This document shows positions 37,185 through 45,743 of a DNA stretch of 64,000 nt, one piece after another. The stretch comes from Argonema antarcticum A004/B2 (GTDB lineage Bacteria; Cyanobacteriota; Cyanobacteriia; Cyanobacteriales; Aerosakkonemataceae), in assembly GCF_023333585.1 (NCBI RefSeq), contig NZ_JAIQZN010000002.1, positions 62,001-126,000 of the forward strand, given 5' to 3'. Under the pieces are notes generated by a model, which had not been told where the DNA came from, ran no database searches, and saw only the letters and a program-made list of their open reading frames with translations. Within the stretch, counting starts at the first letter, position 1. Each line of letters begins with the position of its first letter. Both the position numbers and the translations under genes were made by a program.

Positions 37185-37856
37185 ATGGCAACTACGATCT
37201 GGATGGAAGGTATTACTAAAAGCTATCGCCTCGGCGAAATGGAGGTGCCTGTACTTAAGGGTATTGACCTCAATATTGAAGAGGGCGAGTATGTGGCGAT
37301 TATGGGAATGTCGGGATCTGGTAAGTCTACGCTGATGAATATTTTGGGTTGTCTGGATCGTCCGACGGGAGGATATTATTTTTTGGATGGTAGAAACTTG
37401 ACTACTATGACAAATGATGAGTTGGCGTATATCCGCAATCAGCAGATTGGTTTTGTGTTTCAACAGTTCAATTTGCTGCCCCGCGCTACGGCGTTGGAAA
37501 ATGTGATGTTACCGATGGTATATGCTGGCATTTCTAAGCCGCAACGTCGTCGTAGAGCTGAGGAAGCGTTGACTCGCGTGGGTTTGGCGCAGCGGCTATC
37601 TAACCGTCCTTCTCAGTTGTCTGGGGGACAGCAGCAACGAGTTGCGATCGCACGCGCCCTCGTCAATCGTCCTGCTCTTGTTCTAGCAGATGAACCGACA
37701 GGAGCGCTAGATACCCAAACTTCTGAGGAGGTGATGGAGTTACTTGGCGACCTAAATCGTCAAGGGATTACGATCGTTATTGTTACCCACGAACCCGATA
37801 TTGCAGCCCAAACTCAGCGCATAATTCACGTCAAAGATGGTTTGGTAGTTGATTAA
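37185..37856 (+). CDS. MacB/LolD-type ABC transporter ATPase
   Basis: ATP-binding subunit powering the exporter encoded just upstream. Walker A is GMSGSGKST near residue 48, the Q-loop [10 protein letters not shown], the signature [15 protein letters not shown], Walker [13 protein letters not shown], and the H-loop VIVTHEPD. Length of 223 residues is standard for this group. The start is ATG 37185; the longer frame from 37074 would translate the MITE-like element and is rejected. The gene is separated from the permease by 265 bases of repeats, unlike the usual tight spacing. Confidence 0.95.
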   Translation: MATTIWMEGITKSYRLGEMEVPVLKGIDLNIEEGEYVAIMGMSGSGKSTLMNILGCLDRPTGGYYFLDGRNLTTMTNDELAYIRNQQIGFVFQQFNLLPRATALENVMLPMVYAGISKPQRRRRAEEALTRVGLAQRLSNRPSQLSGGQQQRVAIARALVNRPALVLADEPTGALDTQTSEEVMELLGDLNRQGITIVIVTHEPDIAAQTQRIIHVKDGLVVD

Positions 37857-37880
37857 TATATTTAGAACCCCACCCCCTAA

Positions 37881-37907
37881 CCCCCTCCCCGTTAACGGAG
37901 AGGGGGG
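37881..37907. terminator. Hairpin between convergent genes
   Basis: CCCCTCCCCGTTAACGGAGAGGGG forms a stem with the centre at GTTAAC. It lies between the converging ATPase gene and the DUF4351 chimera and may end both transcripts. The sequence also matches the C-rich repeat at 48697-48800, so it may simply be a dispersed repeat. Confidence 0.5.
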
Positions 37908-37943
37908 AAATTCGGACAAGATTATGATATCCTAAAAAAATAT

Positions 37944-38258
37944 TTACGCTCGCGGATATCCCAACCACGCCTCTAAATCTGCCACTTCGGAAAAATCTAA
38001 GAGTTCCACTCCCAAATTTTCTAATTTTTCGAGCGATAAACTGCGGATTCGTTCTTGAAATGTAGAATCAATTTCCCCAAATCGCCACGTTAATAGGCGT
38101 GTAATAAATAAAATCGCTTCCTCTTTTTTCCCTTCCTCTTTCCCTTCTTGGAGAATTTCTTGGTAAATAACAGAATTTCGCATAATATCAGCCCTCAAAA
38201 TTGGTACGTACCATTTGATCAGATCGTAGGTTTTTTGGATAATCGGTAGTTCGCTCAT
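37944..38258 (-). pseudogene. Chimera of DGR accessory protein (bAvd) N-terminus and DUF4351 C-terminus
   Basis: Open frame of 104 codons. Residues 1-21 (MSELPIIQKTYDLIKWYVPI) match the N-terminus of cyanobacterial DGR accessory four-helix-bundle proteins (bAvd). From residue about 22 (DIMRNSVIYQEIL, GKKEEAILFITRLLTWRFGEI, LLDFSEVADLEAWL) it matches the C-terminus of DUF4351/Rpn-like transposase-associated proteins. Neither parent is complete, so this is probably a recombination product and not a functional Avd. It follows the caspase-FGE gene on the same strand, exactly where a DGR places its accessory gene. No ribosome site precedes the ATG. The family matches are from memory of these proteins. 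Confidence 0.7.
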
Positions 38259-38347
38259 TTTGAAAAAAAAATTGATCGCCTACGGCGAGGGGCAAAGAGA
38301 GGAAAAAGAAAAGAGAGAAAAGGGCAAGAGGACAAGAGTATAAAGGG

Positions 38348-40276
38348 CTACAGAGTCCACGCAACAAGACAAACAACCCGAAAACCGATGTAGTTGCCCC
38401 TGCCGCCCGCAACGAACCTGACGCGAAAAGCCGAACGGCAATTCACCGGATCGTTGAGCCACGAACCACCGCGCAGCAGCCGGGCAGACCTTTCATCTCT
38501 AGTTAGCCATATAGTTTCATCGCTAGGTGCTGCTTGATAATTATCGTGCCAATGGTCAGCACACCATTCCCATACGTTACCGTGCATATCGTAAATTCCA
38601 AAAGTATTGGGAGGAAAACTACCTACTGGGGTAGTTTCCTGACGATCTTTCCCTTTTGGCCCCGAACCGTAAGTATAATTACCATTATAATTAGCTAATT
38701 CGGAAGTAATTGTTTCACCAAAGGAAAAAGGGGTTGTTGTTCCGGCGCGACAGGCGTATTCCCATTCTGATTCGCTGGGTAGGCGGTAGGTTTTGCCAGT
38801 GTGGCGGGAAAGTCTGGCGCAAAATTCAACTGCATCATACCACGAAACACACTCTACAGGTCTATTTGCACCTTTAAATCTAGATGGATCTGAGTTAAGA
38901 TCGAGATTAACTTTTGGTAGATTAGCAACAACTTTCCACTGGGCTTGAGTTACTGTATTTTTCCCCATGAAGAATGGTTTTATGGTAACCTGATGTTGTG
39001 GTCTTTCACTGTCCAGACTTTCTTTTTCAGTTTCCGGTGAACCCATTGTAAATGTACCACCAGGGATGCAAACCATATCCAGCTTGACATCATTACCTAA
39101 GTCTTCAGTGAAGTATCTAACTCTCTGCTTTTTCTTTTTCTCTATTTCGCCTTTAATGTTGACTTTCACCACTTCAAATTCAAACAAATCTATTTCATCA
39201 TTTTCATCTTTGTTTACTATCTCAGCGATAACCTGTTGCTGAATATCCACCACATCTTCATCTCGGAAACCCAAGACAAACAACTGCCAATCCTTTAACT
39301 CATTAGCAGTCGCTTCATCTAAAGGATACTGACGCTGAACTTCCTTTCGATACTCGTCTTTATAACGATTTAAATTAACTAAGCGTTGATGAAAAGGCTC
39401 TAGCACACTATGAATAATTTCTTCTGCTTTCTCATCAGAAAGTCTGAATTCTCTCTGTTTAACCTTCAAAATTTCGCCTGCGCGTTTAGAAATCTCCCCC
39501 CGTCCAGCGTATTTCTCAACCTCTTGCCGAAACTTTAATTCTGGATTATTAACTGGAGCCAAACTTAGCAGAATGTTAAAACCTTCTTTATCCAGAATAA
39601 TTCCAGGTTCCATTTTAGGCTTCACTTCTCGTACTTTCGTTTTAGCATATTCGTGAAGCTCCTGAGCGTAAATCTTGCCATTGCCATCTTTATCCGCAGC
39701 ACCAGTTTCAATTCCTTCTACTAGATACTGAGTATAAAGAGACAGCGATAAATCCTCTTGCTGATAAGAAGGTTGAGTTGCTGTTGAAGAAGTCAGAACA
39801 ACTCTACCCTCTGCACCCAGTTCTTTTTTGAAGTCAATTCCCACACTTTTTGTTTGCCACCCTTCTGCAAAAGCACCGCTGTAACAACAGTCTAGGATGA
39901 TTGCTTGGCGCTTGGCGTAGCTATTCTTTGATTGTTGCTGCACAAAACTGGCTGGTACGGCTGTTGCCTCAAAGTCATCCTTTGCAGTTAATCGAGTTGC
40001 TAAATAAAGTTTGTTGTCATCATCAGTGATGCCATGTCCAGAGAAAAAAAGCAATACTAAATCATCTTTGCCACAACTTTTAAAGAGTTTTTGAATTGCT
40101 TTTGTCATCTGGACTAGCTCTGGGTCGATTAAAGTCTCAACCTCATCAAATTGTCCCATCTGATGATTTTCCAGTACCCGTTTCATCGCCGCAACGTCGT
40201 TGGGGGGAGCTGACAGAGGGGGAATACCCTCGCCGTACTCGCTCACACCAATGAGTAGCGCTACCTTTCTAGGCAT
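38348..40276 (-). CDS. Caspase-like (C14) protease fused to FGE-sulfatase/C-type-lectin-like domain; DGR-type target protein
   Basis: Residues 1-220 are a metacaspase-like domain: catalytic His in FFSGHGITDDD and Cys in ILDCCYSGAFAEG. Residues about 240-370 are helical (EVEKYAGRGEISKRAGEIL, RYKDEYRKEVQRQYPL), resembling regulatory linkers of cyanobacterial caspase proteins. Residues about 400-642 are an FGE-sulfatase domain: MVCIPGGTFTMGSP, RLPSESEWEYACRAG, FGIYDMHGNVWEWC. The end, from LLRGGSW to IGFRVVC, has the layout of a DGR variable region. Start ATG 40276 overlaps the upstream gene by eight bases. A conflict-type effector with a diversified recognition domain is the likely role (inference). 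Confidence 0.85.
   Translation of the reverse strand: MPRKVALLIGVSEYGEGIPPLSAPPNDVAAMKRVLENHQMGQFDEVETLIDPELVQMTKAIQKLFKSCGKDDLVLLFFSGHGITDDDNKLYLATRLTAKDDFEATAVPASFVQQQSKNSYAKRQAIILDCCYSGAFAEGWQTKSVGIDFKKELGAEGRVVLTSSTATQPSYQQEDLSLSLYTQYLVEGIETGAADKDGNGKIYAQELHEYAKTKVREVKPKMEPGIILDKEGFNILLSLAPVNNPELKFRQEVEKYAGRGEISKRAGEILKVKQREFRLSDEKAEEIIHSVLEPFHQRLVNLNRYKDEYRKEVQRQYPLDEATANELKDWQLFVLGFRDEDVVDIQQQVIAEIVNKDENDEIDLFEFEVVKVNIKGEIEKKKKQRVRYFTEDLGNDVKLDMVCIPGGTFTMGSPETEKESLDSERPQHQVTIKPFFMGKNTVTQAQWKVVANLPKVNLDLNSDPSRFKGANRPVECVSWYDAVEFCARLSRHTGKTYRLPSESEWEYACRAGTTTPFSFGETITSELANYNGNYTYGSGPKGKDRQETTPVGSFPPNTFGIYDMHGNVWEWCADHWHDNYQAAPSDETIWLTRDERSARLLRGGSWLNDPVNCRSAFRVRFVAGGRGNYIGFRVVCLVAWTL
38360..38474 (-). 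other. Putative DGR variable region (VR) at the gene 3' end
   Basis: On the minus strand the conserved blocks CTGCGCGGTGGTTCGTGG, TGCCGTTCGGCT and ATCGGTTTTCGGGTTGTTTG bracket non-conserved codons. In many cyanobacterial FGE-type DGR targets the positions between these blocks are Asn codons in the template, and here they are Leu, Asp, Val, Phe, Arg, Ala, Gly and Tyr with some Asn left. This fits adenine-directed mutagenesis. No second copy (template repeat) occurs in the window. Confidence 0.65.
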
Positions 40277-40658
40277 TTGGCCCTCTACGCAAAGCCTCAA
40301 TCAGTTTTAGGGTTGTTTGTTCGAGTTCTGCTAGTTCTTGACGGCTTTTGACTTCAAACTCAACTTCGCTATCGCCTATCTTGACCTTTCCTTTGATGGG
40401 TTTATCTTGGAGGCGATCGCCCATCCACCCCAGAAAAGTCTTAATATTAGCTATGCTGACCTCAGCCGTCAGAAATCCGGCTAGAGTAGAAAATCCTTTA
40501 GCGCCAGTTTCAGTGTCCAAGTCTTCTGTACGGTCAGCCTTCTGGACTTCATCAAGTTGACGCAACTCAGGCAATAGCTTTTTAGCAAATTTCAGGCGCT
40601 CATCATCTTCTAATTCTGCGTCAGCTAAACCGAAGGTAATTTCAAGTATATCTGTCAT
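40269..40658 (-). CDS. EACC1-like effector-associated small protein
   Basis: Protein of about 129 residues with N-terminal DILEITFGLADAELEDDERL, a hydrophobic patch (LAGFLTAEVSIANIKTFLGW) and a C-terminal beta-helix unit GKVKIGDSEVEFEVKSRQELAELEQT. This arrangement resembles effector-associated constant component (EACC1) proteins that precede caspase or trypsin effectors in bacterial conflict systems; the match is by pattern only. Start ATG 40658 is supported by AAGGATAAAT before it; the ORF also opens at 40694. Its end overlaps the caspase start by eight bases, so the two are coupled. Confidence 0.65.
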   Translation of the reverse strand: MTDILEITFGLADAELEDDERLKFAKKLLPELRQLDEVQKADRTEDLDTETGAKGFSTLAGFLTAEVSIANIKTFLGWMGDRLQDKPIKGKVKIGDSEVEFEVKSRQELAELEQTTLKLIEALRRGPNA

Positions 40659-40710
40659 ATTTATCCTTTGGCGGATACCAATCCAAGATAGCATGAGCTT
40701 TTACCTTACC

Positions 40711-40752
40711 TACAGATGTAGAGTCAATTCATAAATTGACTCTACATCTGTA
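40711..40752. repeat. Perfect 19-bp hairpin
   Basis: Arms 40711-40729 and 40734-40752 (TACAGATGTAGAGTCAATT and its complement) with a four-base loop lie between pdhC and the EACC1-like gene. No T-tract follows, so it may be a processing signal or a mobile repeat. It is followed by CCCCCCAAAGTTGGGGGG (about 40781-40798). Confidence 0.8.
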
Positions 40753-40810
40753 ATGGATGAGGCGATAAAATGTATATTTCCCCCCAAAGTTGGGGGGTTA
40801 GGGGGCAATC

Positions 40811-42091
40811 TTACATCGTCAAAGATTGCGGATTTGTTTCAATCAACTTCGCCAAATCTTTCAAGAAAGCTGCTGCATGGGCACCGTAAATAATACGATG
40901 ATCGCAAGTAATATTTACCTGCATTTGCTGCTTCACTCCCAACATTCCATCTGCTGTTGCGACAACTTGTGGACGGGATGCGCCGATCGCAAGAATCGAA
41001 CCTTGTCCGGGTGGTAAGATAGCATCAAATCGGTCTACGCCAAACATTCCCAAATTCGACAGGGTAAATGTCCCTGAATTATACTCCTGCGGTTGCAATT
41101 GCTTACTTCTGGCCCGATCGACCAAATCTTTCCAGGTGCGAGAAAGCAAGTAGATATCTACCTTGTCGGCATTTTGCAATACTGGAGTAATCAGTCCGCC
41201 GTCATCCATCGCCACTGCTACAGAAATATTAATCGCACTGCGATATTGAATTCCTTGTTCGGTATATCCCGCATTCAGTAGCGGATGTTTTTCCAATGTT
41301 ACTGCAACTGCTTTAGCTAGCAACGCCGTCATCGTGACGCCTTTGGACTTGATCTGCTTATACAGTTTGTCGAGATTGTCTGTGGTGATAGTGTAGCCGA
41401 CATGGTAGATAGGTACTTGCAGACTCGCCACCATATTCCGCACTACCGCATTTTGCAGGGTAGTTAAAGGGACTACTTGACCGGGGACAACTGGGGCTGG
41501 GGCTGGGGCTGGGGCGGGTTTGGCAGCTGGGGCGGGTGACGGTGCGGCAACGGGGGTTATTACTGGTGCTGCTGCGGGTGCTGTAGCCTTACCAGATGCG
41601 GCTTCCACATCCTCTGCTACAATGCGTCCGTGAGGGCCGCTGCCTTTGAGGCTATTCAAATCTACTTTTAATTCTTTTGCCAACTTTTTGGCGCGGGGAG
41701 AGACGATCTGCCGTCCGTTGTCGCCATTAGCAGAACCTGCCGCCGCTGTAACGGGCTGGGCCGTCTCGGCTGGGGCTACTTTGGCTGGGGCAGTTGCCGC
41801 AGATGGGGCTTTTTTGCTGGCTGCTTGTTGCTTCGCCGTCTCAATTTCTGCTTCCGTTTCTGCTACTAGGGCAATGGCGGCACCAACGGGGGCTACTTCA
41901 CCAGCTTGGATGACGATCGTAGCTAGATAGCCCTCGTAGAAGGTTTCTACATCCATATCTGCCTTGTCGGACTCGACCACGACCACCGTTTCGCCTTTTT
42001 CAACCTTGTCCCCAGGAGATTTAACCCAGGAAACAATTTTGCCTTCGGTCATTGTAGAGCTGAGTGCGGGCATGAAAACTTCGTGGATCAT
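40811..42091 (-). CDS. pdhC: Dihydrolipoamide acetyltransferase, E2 of pyruvate dehydrogenase
   Basis: E2 core of the pyruvate dehydrogenase complex, transferring acetyl groups to CoA. Residues 1-80 are one lipoyl domain with lipoylated Lys in ESDKADMDVE. A long Ala/Pro/Thr linker follows, then the E1/E3-binding domain (SPRAKKLAKELKVDLNSLKGSGPHGRI), a second Ala/Pro linker, and the catalytic domain ending CDHRIIYGAHAAAFLKDL with the active-site His. Length 426 is typical of cyanobacterial enzymes. It is monocistronic, as E1 and E3 genes lie elsewhere in cyanobacteria. Confidence 0.94.
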   Translation of the reverse strand: MIHEVFMPALSSTMTEGKIVSWVKSPGDKVEKGETVVVVESDKADMDVETFYEGYLATIVIQAGEVAPVGAAIALVAETEAEIETAKQQAASKKAPSAATAPAKVAPAETAQPVTAAAGSANGDNGRQIVSPRAKKLAKELKVDLNSLKGSGPHGRIVAEDVEAASGKATAPAAAPVITPVAAPSPAPAAKPAPAPAPAPVVPGQVVPLTTLQNAVVRNMVASLQVPIYHVGYTITTDNLDKLYKQIKSKGVTMTALLAKAVAVTLEKHPLLNAGYTEQGIQYRSAINISVAVAMDDGGLITPVLQNADKVDIYLLSRTWKDLVDRARSKQLQPQEYNSGTFTLSNLGMFGVDRFDAILPPGQGSILAIGASRPQVVATADGMLGVKQQMQVNITCDHRIIYGAHAAAFLKDLAKLIETNPQSLTM

Positions 42092-42414
42092 GGCGTGATG
42101 TTCCGAATCGACAATTTCTTAGAATAACAGATTTTGGTATTAGTCATTGGGAAATTTCAGATTTATAAGGGAAAATTATTAATTAAAAATAAATTTGAAA
42201 TCTGCAATCTAGAATATGAAATTTTTCGATGATATCATGTCCGGTAGTATCGTTAGTTTAAAAGTGATATCTTTAAATTCTCTATCTTCATCTGTGGTTA
42301 AATTTTTACCACAGATGAAGACAGATAAACACAGATGAACACAGATAAGAACGGAAATTTTTTAGAGAATCGATGCGATGCAACCAAACATGATATGACT
42401 CATGACTTCTTTGG
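42092..42414. other. 323-base spacer with two dispersed repeats
   Basis: It contains AAATTTGAAATCTGCAATCT (42189-42208), a relative of the palindromic repeat at 29321-29352, and the ACAGATGAAGACAGATAAAC-type repeat (42306-42350). No ORF is supported. The E2 promoter should lie here. Confidence 0.55.
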
Positions 42415-42864
42415 CTAAATATCGCCGCGAATTTCTTCTACGATCCCATCTCGCAGCAGTATTTCTACTTGCATTTTCTCAACTAAGTTGTCTCCTGGCT
42501 CAATGCGGAAAATGCTTTCAATTTGGCCTTGACTGACTTCTTGGTTGAGTTCGAGGAGTTGGATTTGTTGCAGTTGTTGCAGGGCTTGATTTTTCTGTTC
42601 TAGCAGTTCGCTTTTCCTTTGATTCACCTGCATTTGAATGTTTTCAATTTGTTGCATTACCTGCGGGCCGGGGGGTTGCAGGCTTTGTTTTTGAATTTCT
42701 GTTATTGCCCGCTGTCCTTGAATTTCTAGCTGTTGCAATTGCTGGTCTGTTTGATTGAGTTGGGTTTGCAGTTGTTGCTGCGCCTCATCTTTCCAGCGGG
42801 GCGTAACGATCGCTTTGACTGTAACCGGGCGCTTTAGCAAAAGGTGGTTTGTAGAGACATCCAT
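42415..42864 (-). CDS. YlqD family protein
   Basis: Conserved cyanobacterial/firmicute protein of unknown function (149 residues). The N-terminal HLLLKRPVTVKAIVTPRWK and C-terminal DNLVEKMQVEILLRDGIVEEIRG are the family's conserved ends. They flank a Gln-rich coiled coil (about residues 30-105, LQTQLNQTDQQLQQLEIQ and EQKNQALQQLQQIQ). It probably forms an oligomeric rod. Start ATG at 42864 was chosen over the ORF start two codons upstream. It is downstream of the acyl-CoA synthetase on the same strand; co-transcription is possible. Confidence 0.82.
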   Translation of the reverse strand: MDVSTNHLLLKRPVTVKAIVTPRWKDEAQQQLQTQLNQTDQQLQQLEIQGQRAITEIQKQSLQPPGPQVMQQIENIQMQVNQRKSELLEQKNQALQQLQQIQLLELNQEVSQGQIESIFRIEPGDNLVEKMQVEILLRDGIVEEIRGDI

Positions 42865-42993
42865 AACCATTTAACTTTGAATCTCTTTCTAGGGGGGGGT
42901 TTCTGTGAGTGCCTTCAGTAGTGCTGAGTGGTGAGTAATTTTTTTTCTCCGCACTCAGCACTCAACACTCAGTACTGAATGGACTGACTGTTT

Positions 42994-44982
42994 TTAGTAC
43001 ATCCCGTCGATCATATCGCGATAGCGTTCCATTACGACGGGTCGCTTAATTTTCAGGGTTTGAGTCATCATGCCGTTTTCAATGGAAAATGGCTCTAGAA
43101 TCAACTTGAAAGGGCCGATGCGGTCATCGGGGCGGTAACCGGGACGGTTTTGGACTTCGCGAGTTAGTTCTTGCCGGAATAAGTCCTGGACAATTTTACT
43201 ATCCAGGTTAATTTCTTGGGTGGACGAGGAATCGAGGGATATGGTTTCCTCCGGTAGGGACAGTCGCAGGTTTTGGGATGATGCCCATGTCTTGAGGGCT
43301 TCTGTGTTGGGAACAATCAAGGCACCGATCGATCGCGCATCTTGCCCTACTAGCATAATCTGATCGATATAAGGACTACGCAAGCAGGCATCTTCTAGAG
43401 GCTGCGGTTCGATATTTTCCCCATTGGTTAATACGATCGTATCCTTAGCGCGTCCGGTCAGCACCAAATCGTTCCCCGCTGTCAACCAACCCAAATCGCC
43501 GGTATCAAACCAACCTTCAGGATCGATCGCCTTCGCAGTTGCCGTAGGATTTTGATAATATCCTCGCATTACTTGTGGCCCCCGCACCAGCACTAAGCCA
43601 CGCTGACCCACAGGTAGGGTTTCGCGGGTTTCTGGGTCAACAATCTTGCATTCCGTACCCGGAATTGCCTGTCCCGCCGAACCGCGCAGATTATGCCAAG
43701 GGCGACGGGCGTGGGTAACGGGGGATGTTTCTGTTAAACCAAAGCCTACCAGCACTTCTATGCCGACAATTTCAAAAAAGTTGTCTAAGTGCATTGCCAA
43801 AGAACCGCCACCGCTGAGGACGTACTTCAGTTTTCCGCCTGTAGCTTCGCGTACTTGTCGATAAACCAGGCGTTCTGCTAGTGCGTGGAGGGGGGTAAGG
43901 GCAATGGTTTGCATCGCCGCTGCTAGCTTTTGGGATGGGGATGGCGGGTAGGGTTGTAAGGTTAAACTGCGGACAATTCGCCGCGCCTCGATATACTTTT
44001 GGCTGATACCCAGCAGGGTGTTAATCAATCGTTGTTTGTTGGCGGGTTGTTCGCGAAACTGCTTTTGCACGCCTTCATAAATTGATTCCCAAAGTCGGGG
44101 TACTCCTACCATATACTGAGGTTTGTATTGCTTGAGGTCTGATTTGACGTGGCGCAGGGTGGTGTAAATCTGCCTGCAACCTTGGGATAAGAGGAAGTAT
44201 TCGGCGGCGCGTTCGTAAGCGTGCCAGGTGGGGAGTATGCTTAGCACAGTCTCACCAGTTTGCGGTTGAATGACTGAACCCAAGGTGGTGACTTGGTGTA
44301 GCAGGTTACCGTGAGATAGCATTACGCCTTTCGGTTTGCCGGTGGTTCCAGATGTGTAGAGTAGGGTTGCGAGTTTATCTAGGTTTTGGCTGACTGGTTT
44401 TAATTTTTGGGAAACACCAGCTGCCATTAGCTGAGAGAAATTGAGTACTTTGAGGTTTGATGAAGTTTCTGGTTGTTCGTCCGATAGCAAGACGGCAAAT
44501 TGGATGGGGAGGTCGTAAATGCGCTCGCGTATTTTTTTGAGCGTTTTGTTATCTTCTACCACCAAAACCGTACTGCCGCTATTCTCCAAAATATACAGTA
44601 ATTCTTCTCGCTCTGCCGAGGCGCTGCGAACCACATCAGCTGCCCCTGCCATCATAATGCCCTGATCTGCGATCGTCCAGCGAGGACTGTTGTCGGCAAT
44701 TAACGCGACGCGAGGCGGTTCTGCCGCCGGTTCGAGTCCCAACGCCTGCAAACCAGCCGCAAACTGCTGAATTTGTTGGTAGAGTTGGGGGTATGTGAGC
44801 ATTACTTCTGGCTTGGCGTGGGGGTCGTGGAGGGCGACGACTTTTTCAAATCGTTGCACTGCCAGAGGCCAAATTTCCGGTAAGGACTGCACTGAGGAGT
44901 AATCTGCCATTCGTTTCAAGTTGGCACGTTCTCGTTCAGTCATTTTCAAGGAGTGGGGAGAGGCAGGCTGTTCTTTCAACAT
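42994..44982 (-). CDS. aas: Long-chain acyl-CoA/acyl-ACP synthetase (AMP-binding)
   Basis: Adenylate-forming enzyme that activates fatty acids with ATP, in cyanobacteria mainly to recycle free fatty acids onto ACP. The AMP-binding P-loop is LLYTSGTTGKPKGVMLSHGN, later motifs are VGFGLTETSPVTHARRP, GWFDTGDLGW and LTGRAKDTIVLTNGENIEP, and the C-terminal catalytic Lys region is present (TLKIKRP). Length of 662 residues suits the cyanobacterial FAA1-like group. The start was set at 44982 (MLKEQPAS); upstream codons at 45021 and downstream Met 13 residues later are alternatives. Symbol by analogy to the single cyanobacterial aas. Confidence 0.9.
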   Translation of the reverse strand: MLKEQPASPHSLKMTERERANLKRMADYSSVQSLPEIWPLAVQRFEKVVALHDPHAKPEVMLTYPQLYQQIQQFAAGLQALGLEPAAEPPRVALIADNSPRWTIADQGIMMAGAADVVRSASAEREELLYILENSGSTVLVVEDNKTLKKIRERIYDLPIQFAVLLSDEQPETSSNLKVLNFSQLMAAGVSQKLKPVSQNLDKLATLLYTSGTTGKPKGVMLSHGNLLHQVTTLGSVIQPQTGETVLSILPTWHAYERAAEYFLLSQGCRQIYTTLRHVKSDLKQYKPQYMVGVPRLWESIYEGVQKQFREQPANKQRLINTLLGISQKYIEARRIVRSLTLQPYPPSPSQKLAAAMQTIALTPLHALAERLVYRQVREATGGKLKYVLSGGGSLAMHLDNFFEIVGIEVLVGFGLTETSPVTHARRPWHNLRGSAGQAIPGTECKIVDPETRETLPVGQRGLVLVRGPQVMRGYYQNPTATAKAIDPEGWFDTGDLGWLTAGNDLVLTGRAKDTIVLTNGENIEPQPLEDACLRSPYIDQIMLVGQDARSIGALIVPNTEALKTWASSQNLRLSLPEETISLDSSSTQEINLDSKIVQDLFRQELTREVQNRPGYRPDDRIGPFKLILEPFSIENGMMTQTLKIKRPVVMERYRDMIDGMY

Positions 44983-45176
44983 AGTCTCACATTTGAATGT
45001 CAATTTATCTTGTTTACACACTATCTCTACAATGGCGCAGTTGGAATATCTGGGGGACAGAAATGATTTTGGCTGTCTTGTTCGGGATGAGGATGTTTTT
45101 TAATGCGATCGCTATATCTAGAATTCGCCGAATCTGGCTACCATAAGATAGGGTGCGAGGAGGTTGCTGGCAGCAG

Positions 45177-45743
45177 ATGACTGATGCGACAAGTTCAATT
45201 ATTACAGTTTGGGGATATCATGGCACAAGTGCAGAGGCAGCTGAGCTAATTCTGCGAGAAGGTTTTAGTATAAAGTCTAGTAGATATCATTGGTTAGGAG
45301 ACGGCGTTTACTTCTTCCAAGACGCGCCTTTACGCGCATGGGAATGGGCCCAAAGGCGTTATTCAGACCCAGCGGTGATACGTTCCTTAATCCACTTAGA
45401 TCAAAACTGCATGGATTTAGTTGATATTAAGTGGTTTTCCTTAATCGATGAAATGTATCAGTTGTATTTAGCTCGATACGAACGAACACAGCAGCCTTTA
45501 CCTGTACAAAATCTTGAGAGAAAGGCTCATGGTTTAGACTGTGATTTCTTCAATTTTATGGTCGGATTACTTTCCCAGAGAAGAGGAATAAGAATGCCTG
45601 CTATTCGAGGCGTATTTATGGAAGGCGAGCGAATTTTTGCTAATTCTGCCATTTTTAACCGCGCTCATATTCAGATAGCAGTTATCGATAACTCTCTTAT
45701 TCAGGAGTCTAGTTTAATAGAAACACCAGGAGGAATACAATAA
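45177..45743 (+). CDS. Predicted ADP-ribosyltransferase-fold (PARP-like) protein, possible toxin
   Basis: Protein of 188 residues with YHGTSAEAAELILREGF near the N-terminus, followed by WLGDGVYFFQDAPLRAWEWA. The HGT...G-GVYF spacing recalls the H-Y pair of PARP-like ADP-ribosyltransferases, with a possible third residue in FMEGERIFANSAI. This is pattern recognition, not proof. ATG 45177 is preferred over GTG 45153 because conserved sequence begins with VWGYHGTS and a GGAGG lies between the two. Its stop overlaps the start of the next gene (TAATG), a layout common in toxin-antitoxin pairs. NAD-dependent modification of a cellular target is the working hypothesis. Confidence 0.6.
   Translation: MTDATSSIITVWGYHGTSAEAAELILREGFSIKSSRYHWLGDGVYFFQDAPLRAWEWAQRRYSDPAVIRSLIHLDQNCMDLVDIKWFSLIDEMYQLYLARYERTQQPLPVQNLERKAHGLDCDFFNFMVGLLSQRRGIRMPAIRGVFMEGERIFANSAIFNRAHIQIAVIDNSLIQESSLIETPGGIQ

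Noticed and set aside
37944-40658. A complete, active diversity-generating retroelement
   Set aside because: No reverse transcriptase frame and no template repeat are present in the window, and the accessory gene is truncated; only target and remnant are supported.
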